A DNA stretch of 11,197 bases, taken from contig QMPZ01000036.1 in assembly GCA_003648815.1 (NCBI GenBank), positions 1-11,197 on the forward strand, in the 5' to 3' direction. The translations under genes were made by a program, and so were the position numbers. The notes beneath the pieces are model-generated. The model saw only the letters and a list, made by a program, of their open reading frames with translations, was not told the origin of the DNA and made no database searches. Positions 1-5,438 of the stretch are shown piece after piece (position 1 is the stretch's first letter; each line of letters starts with the position of its first letter). The DNA comes from Candidatus Aerophobota bacterium (lineage in GTDB: Bacteria; Aerophobota; Aerophobia; Aerophobales; B47-G16).

Positions 1-38
1 AAAATCTATTAGGCTGAATACCAGTTATCAGTCTAAAA

Positions 39-44
39 AGGAGG
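39..44 (+). promoter_or_regulatory. Ribosome binding site of the sugar isomerase gene
   Basis: A full AGGAGG Shine-Dalgarno core lies 5 nt before the ATG at 50. It fixes the start of the first gene. The bases before it (1-38) hold nothing I can identify with confidence. Confidence 0.8.
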
Positions 45-49
45 TTAAA

Positions 50-817
50 ATGCCCGAGATAAGAGTTGCCGCTCAGCTTTACACCTTAAGGGATATGTTG
101 AGAACTCCAGAGGAGATAGCCTCTACGCTAAAGAAAGTAAAGGAGATCGGATACGATGCTGTTCAACTTTCTGGACTGGGGCCGATCGACACAAAGCAGC
201 TTAAGGAGATACTCGATGAGGAAAAACTCGAGGCCTGTGCTACACACACTCCCCTAAGCAGACTTCTCAGTGAAACAGAAGCTGTTATAGAAGAACACAG
301 GATTTTAAATTGTAGATACATTGCCTGCCCATCACTTCCCCCGGAATACCATAACGAGGAAGGTTTTAAGAGAGCGGCAAGAGAGCTCAGCGAGGTAGGT
401 AAAAAGCTCAAGGAAGCGGGTATCGTTCTTGCTTATCATAATCACGGCTTTGAGTTTGAGAAATTTGGCTCCCGGACAGGTCTTGAAATTCTTTATGAGG
501 AGAGCGATGCGGAGTATCTTCAGGGAGAAATTGATACCTACTGGGTGCAGTACGGAGGAGGGGACCCGGCTAAATGGTGCCTTTATCTTAAGAACAGGCT
601 TCCCCTCGTCCACCTTAAGGATATGGGGATAAAGGGAAACAAACAGATAATGATGGAGGTGGGTGAGGGTAACCTAAACTGGGAAGCTATAATCCATGCC
701 TGCAAGGAAGCAGGCACCATCTACTATATAATAGAACAGGACATCTGCCAGAGGCCACCCTTAGAGAGCTTGAAGATCAGCCTGGAGAACGTAAAGAAGA
801 TGTTAGATCTCTTTTAA
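50..817 (+). CDS. Sugar phosphate isomerase/epimerase (xylose isomerase-like TIM barrel)
   Basis: The 255-residue protein has the pattern of the AP-endonuclease-2 / xylose-isomerase-like TIM-barrel family (IolE, hydroxypyruvate isomerase, tagatose 3-epimerase relatives). These are soluble, divalent-metal enzymes that isomerise or epimerise sugars, inosose or related keto compounds. Probable metal-site residues sit at the ends of beta strands, in the order known for the family: E135 within HNHGFEF (130-136), D162 in EIDTYW, H188 in HLKD and E229 in EQD. The N-terminal VAAQLYTLRD (6-15) is typical of the first strand. The length is normal for a single-domain member and there is no signal peptide. 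The start is set by a strong AGGAGG. The substrate cannot be told from sequence, and the neighbours (membrane protein, ComEC) give no sugar context. The family call is firm; the exact reaction is open. Confidence 0.85.
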   Translation: MPEIRVAAQLYTLRDMLRTPEEIASTLKKVKEIGYDAVQLSGLGPIDTKQLKEILDEEKLEACATHTPLSRLLSETEAVIEEHRILNCRYIACPSLPPEYHNEEGFKRAARELSEVGKKLKEAGIVLAYHNHGFEFEKFGSRTGLEILYEESDAEYLQGEIDTYWVQYGGGDPAKWCLYLKNRLPLVHLKDMGIKGNKQIMMEVGEGNLNWEAIIHACKEAGTIYYIIEQDICQRPPLESLKISLENVKKMLDLF

Positions 818-862
818 AGTTTATTTTCTTTTTGATTTTCTTAAGTCTCTCAGAACTTCAAT

Positions 863-869
863 GAGGAGG
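863..869 (+). promoter_or_regulatory. Ribosome binding site deciding the DUF1385 gene start
   Basis: GAGGAGG lies 2 nt from a GTG at 872 but 5 nt from the ATG at 875. The spacing favours the ATG. The gap before it (818-862) is T-rich, but no stable stem precedes the T run, so I do not call a terminator. Confidence 0.65.
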
Positions 870-874
870 GCGTG

Positions 875-1771
875 ATGCCAAAGGAGGAATTTGAGGTGGG
901 CGGGCAGGCGGTCATAGAGGGGGTGATGATGCGCTCACCAAAATTTATCAGCATCGCCATTAGAAAAAGCAGTGGAGAAATCATAGTGAAGAAGGAGCCC
1001 TACATCTCCCTTGTTAAAAGAGTCAAATTTTTGAATATCCCCATAATTAGAGGGGTAGTAGTGCTGTTCGAGACCTTATATATCGGCATAAAGGCCTTGA
1101 GCTTCTCAGCTAACGAGGCAATTGAGGAAGAACAAGCAAAAGAAATCCAAAAGGCTCAAAGAAGGAAGGGTAAGGAAGTATTTATTGACCTGTGGCTATT
1201 TTTGATGGTCATAGTCGGAGTTGGACTGGGACTTCTCCTTTTCTTTTATCTTCCCCTGTTTTTGACAGAACTTTTTGGTATCAGCGGCGGCTTTTTGTTC
1301 AACCTCGTGGATGGAACCATCAGGATGAGCATCTTCTTAGCATATATATGGCTGATTACGCTCTGGAAAGATATGAGAAGAATATTTGAATATCATGGAG
1401 CTGAACATAAGAGCATCCATACCTTAGAGGCAGGGGAGGAGCTGGTGGTGGAAAACGCGAAAAAATATCCCACGCTTCATGCTCGATGTGGAACGAGCTT
1501 TCTGTTAGTGGTGATGGTGGTCAGCATCGCCGTCTTCATGTTCTTAGGAAGGCCTAAAAATTTAACTGATCGGCTGGTAAGGTTTTCATTTATCCCCTTA
1601 ATTGCTGGCATATCCTATGAGCTTGTGAAGCTTTCCACTAAAGTAAAGAACAAAAATCTCGCCAAGGTCCTCATTGCTCCAGGGCTGTGGCTGCAGAGAA
1701 TGACCACCAAGGAGCCCGACGAGGAGCAGTTAAAAGTGGCCATAGCTGCCTTGAAAAATGCCTTAGACTGA
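875..1771 (+). CDS. yqhQ: DUF1385 membrane protein (YqhQ type)
   Basis: This 298-residue protein belongs to the DUF1385 family, typified by Bacillus YqhQ, which is widespread in bacteria but has no settled function. Family signatures are present in order: GGQAVIEGVMMR (9-20), FEYHGAEHK (171-179) and HARCGTSF (202-209), with a conserved tail around LWLQRM (271-276). The conserved His, Glu and Cys residues in the two middle motifs could form a metal or catalytic site; that is inference. Hydrophobic segments lie at about 104-130, 140-163, 209-225 and 234-250, so it is probably an inner-membrane protein. The N-terminal part and the central motif region are polar. The start is taken at the ATG with correctly spaced GAGGAGG; a GTG 3 bases earlier is in frame. 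Its stop is followed 2 nt later by the comEC start, so the two are probably co-translated. Confidence 0.88.
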   Translation: MPKEEFEVGGQAVIEGVMMRSPKFISIAIRKSSGEIIVKKEPYISLVKRVKFLNIPIIRGVVVLFETLYIGIKALSFSANEAIEEEQAKEIQKAQRRKGKEVFIDLWLFLMVIVGVGLGLLLFFYLPLFLTELFGISGGFLFNLVDGTIRMSIFLAYIWLITLWKDMRRIFEYHGAEHKSIHTLEAGEELVVENAKKYPTLHARCGTSFLLVVMVVSIAVFMFLGRPKNLTDRLVRFSFIPLIAGISYELVKLSTKVKNKNLAKVLIAPGLWLQRMTTKEPDEEQLKVAIAALKNALD

Positions 1772-1773
1772 GG

Positions 1774-3330
1774 ATGAACAAGCCCATAGTGGGAATTACC
1801 CTTCTCTTTGCTACGGGTATAATCTTCGGAAGATTGCTCGAACTGCCCCTCCTGCCCGTTTACCTGAGTACCTGTGGACTGCTGATATTAACCTTCCTTT
1901 TTTATTTGAGAAAAAGAAGAGGGCTGGTAACCTTATTTTTGTGCTTTACCCTCTTTTTGAGTGGTTTTTTACAGTTTCGCTGCCTTTATTTACCTTGCTC
2001 TTCCTCCCACATCGCAAATTTTGCTCCCACAACAGTTTCGGTGGAAATAGTCGGCCTCGTAGCTAAAAGACCAGAACTTAAGGGAAGAAGAGCTGACTTT
2101 ATCCTTAAGGCCCGTAGGATCTGGATCTGCGGCAGGGAGGAAGAGGTGGAGGGAAAAATCTGGGTGAGGAGTTACTCTTCCTTCAGGGACTGCGACTACG
2201 GCGACATAGTGAGAGTAAGGGGAAAATTGAGAAAACCCGGAGCCTCGAGGAAAGGATTCAGCTGGCAAAGATATCTTTCTTACCAGGGTATATGGGTGGA
2301 GATGAACGCAGTAAGAATGAAGGTGATAAAAAGAGGTGAGGGAAACCTTCTTTTGAGAGAAGCATATAGAAGCAGGGATTGGATGGCGAAGGTGATCGAC
2401 TCCACCCTTCCCTTTCCTCATTCCTCCCTTCTTAAGGGAATTATGTTAGGAGACAGAACCTCCCTTTCTCCGAAGCTACAGGAGGAGTTCCTGAGAACCG
2501 GCACCGGCCACATACTGGTGGTAAGTGGACTTCATGTGGGCTTGATCCTGACCATTCTCCTTTTCCTCTTCAAAATCCTGGGCCTTTCTCCCAAGCTTAG
2601 CTACCTGTTGTCCATTCCTCCTTTAGTCTACTATGCCGTCCTCACTGGACTGCGGACCCCCGTGCTAAGAGCTACCCTAATGGCCACATTGGGTCTCTTC
2701 TCTTTTCTCATTGATAGAGACACCCACCCTCTGGTAATTTTGGGCCTCGCTGCCTTTATCATTTTGCTCTTCAGTCCTTTAAGCATTTTCACGGTGAGCT
2801 TTCAGCTTTCCTTTGTCACCGTTGGAGGGATAATTTGCCTCACCCCTTACTTAAGAGAAAGACTAAAGGGACTCCCCTTAAGATTAGGCGAGGCTTTAGC
2901 TGTATCCATAGCTGCTCAAATCTCCATCCTTCCCCTTCTGGCCTTTTACTTTAATCGAGTTCCCCTCATCGGAGTTTTGACCAATCTTCTCATCGGCCCC
3001 TTAATAGCAATTATCCTGGCCCTGGGTTTTTTGACCCTTGCCTTGAGCCTTGTAAGTCTTGATGTAGCTCAAATAATGGCCAATGCTAACTGGCTGGTCC
3101 TTAGCATTCTCCTGAAGATATGTAGCTTTTTCTCCTTTTCTCAATCAAAGATTTTTTCTAAGTTAGCCTGTCCTTCCACGGGTTCGTTTTCCTCATGGGT
3201 ACTCCTTGCCTACTACTCGAGCTTGATCGTGATATTCCATTTTAGGCAGCTTCGGAAGCTCAGCTACTTTGTCAAGCGAGGTGCTAAGGAGGAGAAAAAG
3301 CGAGGTATTGAGAAAAATAAAGGAGAATAA
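1774..3330 (+). CDS. comEC: ComEC/Rec2 DNA-uptake channel, short form without metallo-beta-lactamase domain
   Basis: ComEC is the inner-membrane channel that carries single-stranded DNA into the cytoplasm during natural transformation. The 518-residue protein shows two N-terminal hydrophobic segments (about 5-45 and 50-67), a soluble OB-like DUF4131 region (about 80-185) and the polytopic Competence domain (about 215-490). That domain carries the hallmark GIMLGD (222-227), GTGHILVVSGLHVGLI (243-258) and SFQLSF (342-347). Typical full-length ComEC proteins are about 700-800 residues and end in a metallo-beta-lactamase-like domain. Here the protein stops after the last membrane helix with a short basic tail (498-518), and the next gene begins at once. 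I chose the ATG at 1774, 2 nt after the upstream stop, because the ComEC N-terminus begins there. It has no well-spaced Shine-Dalgarno, so coupled translation is likely. An upstream GTG at 1687 is in frame but unlikely. Confidence 0.9.
   Translation: MNKPIVGITLLFATGIIFGRLLELPLLPVYLSTCGLLILTFLFYLRKRRGLVTLFLCFTLFLSGFLQFRCLYLPCSSSHIANFAPTTVSVEIVGLVAKRPELKGRRADFILKARRIWICGREEEVEGKIWVRSYSSFRDCDYGDIVRVRGKLRKPGASRKGFSWQRYLSYQGIWVEMNAVRMKVIKRGEGNLLLREAYRSRDWMAKVIDSTLPFPHSSLLKGIMLGDRTSLSPKLQEEFLRTGTGHILVVSGLHVGLILTILLFLFKILGLSPKLSYLLSIPPLVYYAVLTGLRTPVLRATLMATLGLFSFLIDRDTHPLVILGLAAFIILLFSPLSIFTVSFQLSFVTVGGIICLTPYLRERLKGLPLRLGEALAVSIAAQISILPLLAFYFNRVPLIGVLTNLLIGPLIAIILALGFLTLALSLVSLDVAQIMANANWLVLSILLKICSFFSFSQSKIFSKLACPSTGSFSSWVLLAYYSSLIVIFHFRQLRKLSYFVKRGAKEEKKRGIEKNKGE
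3321..3325 (+). promoter_or_regulatory. Ribosome binding site deciding the MFS gene start
   Basis: AGGAG inside the last codons of comEC lies 6 nt before the ATG at 3332. This supports that start over a TTG 63 bases upstream at 3269, whose extra 21 residues are charged and lie entirely within comEC. Confidence 0.7.
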
Positions 3331-3331
3331 G

Positions 3332-4528
3332 ATGAGAGATTCTAAGAAAAAATGGAAACTGTGGCAGGGAATCAGCCTCAACGTCATCCTCTTAGGAGTG
3401 GTTAGCTTCCTCACCGATGTGAGCAGCGAAATGATTCACCCCCTTCTTCCCATGTTCATCGTCGCCCTGGGGGGAGGAGGTATGGCGGTAGGGCTAATTG
3501 GAGGATTAGGAGATAGCCTATCCAGCATATTGAAGGTCTTCGCTGGTTTTTGGTCGGATAAATCCGGAAGAAGAAAACCCTTCATATTCTTAGGCTATGC
3601 CTTATCCAGTATATGTAAGATCTTTCTGGCCTTCTCCACAATATGGCAGCATGTTCTCATCCTCAGACCAGCCGAAAGGGTTGGCAAGGGTCTTAGAACA
3701 GCCCCTCGAGATGCCATAATTGCCGACTCCTCAGTTGAGCAGAGGGGTAAGGCTTTCGGCTTTCACCGAGCTATGGATACTGCCGGAGCAATTGGAGGTT
3801 CGCTCCTCGCCTTCACCTTTTTCTACTTCTTAGGTCTGGACTATAAGATGATATTTCTTCTGGCGGGATTGGTTGGACTGTCCGCTCTTGTTCCTCTTTT
3901 TTGGGTGGGGGAGAAAAGAAGAGAGCCGAAAAAAGGCCTATCCTTAAGGATAGGCCTTAAGGGACTGTCCAAGCCCTTGAGGTGCTTCATATTAGTTGCC
4001 GTCCTCTTCAGCCTGGCTGACTTCAATTATATGTTCTTTCTCCTGAAGGTAAAAGAGGCTTTTGTCGGTCCTAAAATTTCGGTTGCCCTGCCGGTCCTCT
4101 TTTATGTGTGGTTCAACGTCATCTATACCCTCTTTTCCCTTCCTGTAGGAGTGGTTTCCGATAAGCTGGGAAGAAAACTTCCCATTATCTTAGGGTATTT
4201 TCTATTCGCAGCTACCTGTCTTCTCTTCACCTGGGCAAGATCCTGGGCTCATTTTTTGGCACTCTTCGGACTTTACGGGCTGGTCTACGCCTTAGTGGAT
4301 GGGCAGCAACGTGCCTTTGTCTCCGATTTGGGCGGAAAAGAGCTGAGAGGTACCGCCTTAGGGACCTTTCATACCTCCATCGCCCTGGCTAATGTGCTGG
4401 ACGGCCTCATCGCAGGGTATCTGTGGCAGTACATCAGTCCATCGGCAGTCTTTCTCTACGGAGCGGGAGTAGCCTTTCTAAGCGCCGGACTATTTACCGT
4501 GCTCAGCCTCAAGGGAATGTTTAAATAA
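3332..4528 (+). CDS. Major facilitator superfamily transporter, DHA1-like exporter
   Basis: The 398-residue protein has the length and hydrophobic pattern of a 12-helix MFS carrier, an inner-membrane transporter usually driven by proton exchange. The MFS loop-2-3 signature GFWSDKSGRRK (72-82) is clear, and its relic in the second half is VVSDKLGRK (274-282), showing the internal two-fold duplication. A conserved RPAERVGKGLRTAPRDA stretch (112-128) marks the subgroup of DHA1-like permeases often annotated as drug exporters. The charged linker between the halves lies at about 194-214 and contains a perfect DNA palindrome (listed separately). It starts 1 nt after the comEC stop, so it is probably the last gene of that transcript. 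The 3' end overlaps fabD on the other strand by 8 bp. The substrate cannot be predicted. Confidence 0.88.
   Translation: MRDSKKKWKLWQGISLNVILLGVVSFLTDVSSEMIHPLLPMFIVALGGGGMAVGLIGGLGDSLSSILKVFAGFWSDKSGRRKPFIFLGYALSSICKIFLAFSTIWQHVLILRPAERVGKGLRTAPRDAIIADSSVEQRGKAFGFHRAMDTAGAIGGSLLAFTFFYFLGLDYKMIFLLAGLVGLSALVPLFWVGEKRREPKKGLSLRIGLKGLSKPLRCFILVAVLFSLADFNYMFFLLKVKEAFVGPKISVALPVLFYVWFNVIYTLFSLPVGVVSDKLGRKLPIILGYFLFAATCLLFTWARSWAHFLALFGLYGLVYALVDGQQRAFVSDLGGKELRGTALGTFHTSIALANVLDGLIAGYLWQYISPSAVFLYGAGVAFLSAGLFTVLSLKGMFK
3933..3958. repeat. Perfect 26-bp palindrome inside the MFS gene
   Basis: The half-arm AAGGCCTATCCTT is followed directly by its exact reverse complement, giving a gapless 26-bp dyad. 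It encodes residues 201-209 of the transporter, in the linker between the two six-helix halves, where protein sequence is poorly constrained. It could form an RNA hairpin or a cruciform, or be a protein-binding site. No U-run follows, so it is not a standard terminator. Confidence 0.9.
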
Positions 4529-5438
4529 GATTTAACACCTTCTCCAGATCTTTTGGTCTTTCTACTCCTATAGTTTTTGCTTTCCTGTCCATTCTGCGCA
4601 TCAGCCCCTGAAGGACCTTGCCTGGCCCAACCTCTATGAAAATCTCCACTCCATCTGTGAGCAGTTTTCTCATGCAGTCCTCCCAAAGGATGGGATGGTT
4701 TAGTTGCCTTTTCAACGCCTCGCGAACCTCATCGCCAGTTGTGGCATAGCGAGCGAACACGTTGGTGATTATCTTACAGCGCGGATTAGAAAAAGAGGCT
4801 CTGTCCAGATTTTGGGAAAACCTTCGGGCAGCCTTATCCATCAAGGAGCTATGAAAGGGACCACTTACCGGAAGGGGTATTATCCTCCTGGCGCCCTTCT
4901 CTCTTAAGATATCCACCGCTTCCTTTATCTTACTTTTCCTTCCGGAGATGACGATCTGAAGAGGGGAGTTAAAGTTAACCGCCTCCACACCGTCTATATC
5001 CTGGCAAACTGATAACACCACCTCCCTCGGGAGTCCAATTATTGCAGCCATTCCGCCATCTACCTCTCTTGAGGCCTCATCCATTAACTCTGCCCGCTGG
5101 CGAACCAATCTCAAGGCATCAGCATAGTCCATAACCCCGGCAGCAACCATTGCCGTGTACTCACCAAGGCTATGTCCGGCTACCACATCAGGCTCCATTC
5201 TTTCCCTTAAAACCTCACAGATACCCCAGCTTACGGTCATTATAGCCGGTTGAGCGTTAAGGGTCTTTCTCAGCTCCTCCTCCGGTCCCTCAAAGCATAA
5301 CCCCTTCAGATCAAATTTTAAGATCTTGTTTGCTCGATCAAAGACCTCTTTTACCCTCTCATAGGAGGTGTAGAACTCCCTTCCCATTCCCACGTACTGT
5401 GAACCCTGGCCAGGAAACAAAAAGGCTATTTTCCTCAT
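4521..5438 (-). CDS. fabD: Malonyl-CoA:acyl carrier protein transacylase
   Basis: FabD transfers the malonyl group from malonyl-CoA to acyl carrier protein in the cytoplasm, supplying the chain extender for type II fatty acid synthesis. The 305-residue protein is the usual length. It shows the oxyanion-hole motif GQGSQ (10-14, Q11), the nucleophile elbow GHSLGE (88-93, Ser90), the malonate-binding arginine in QRAELM (R115), the catalytic His196 in GPFHS, and GPGKVL (271-276). All match the E. coli FabD pattern. Its ATG overlaps the gyrA stop as ATGA, which suggests translational coupling. A GGTGG about 10 nt upstream is a weak ribosome site. It is the last gene of the minus-strand group and converges on the MFS gene with an 8-bp overlap. 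No other fab genes are in the window. Confidence 0.97.
   Translation of the reverse strand: MRKIAFLFPGQGSQYVGMGREFYTSYERVKEVFDRANKILKFDLKGLCFEGPEEELRKTLNAQPAIMTVSWGICEVLRERMEPDVVAGHSLGEYTAMVAAGVMDYADALRLVRQRAELMDEASREVDGGMAAIIGLPREVVLSVCQDIDGVEAVNFNSPLQIVISGRKSKIKEAVDILREKGARRIIPLPVSGPFHSSLMDKAARRFSQNLDRASFSNPRCKIITNVFARYATTGDEVREALKRQLNHPILWEDCMRKLLTDGVEIFIEVGPGKVLQGLMRRMDRKAKTIGVERPKDLEKVLNLI

Noticed and set aside
818..862. T-rich stretch after the sugar isomerase gene as a possible terminator
   Set aside because: The preceding bases form only an imperfect, AT-only stem, so a Rho-independent terminator is not supported.
1990..2421. A 143-codon minus-strand frame opposite comEC
   Set aside because: It is covered by the DUF4131 region of comEC and has no independent coding signs.
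3275..3307. Short direct repeat AGCGAGGT at the comEC-MFS junction
   Set aside because: Two 8-bp copies encode the basic, low-complexity tail of ComEC (KRGAKEEK / KRGIEKNK). It is too short to indicate insertion or regulation.
3269..3331. N-terminal extension of the MFS protein from an upstream TTG
   Set aside because: The extra 21 residues are charged, lie within comEC, and the ATG at 3332 has a well-spaced AGGAG.
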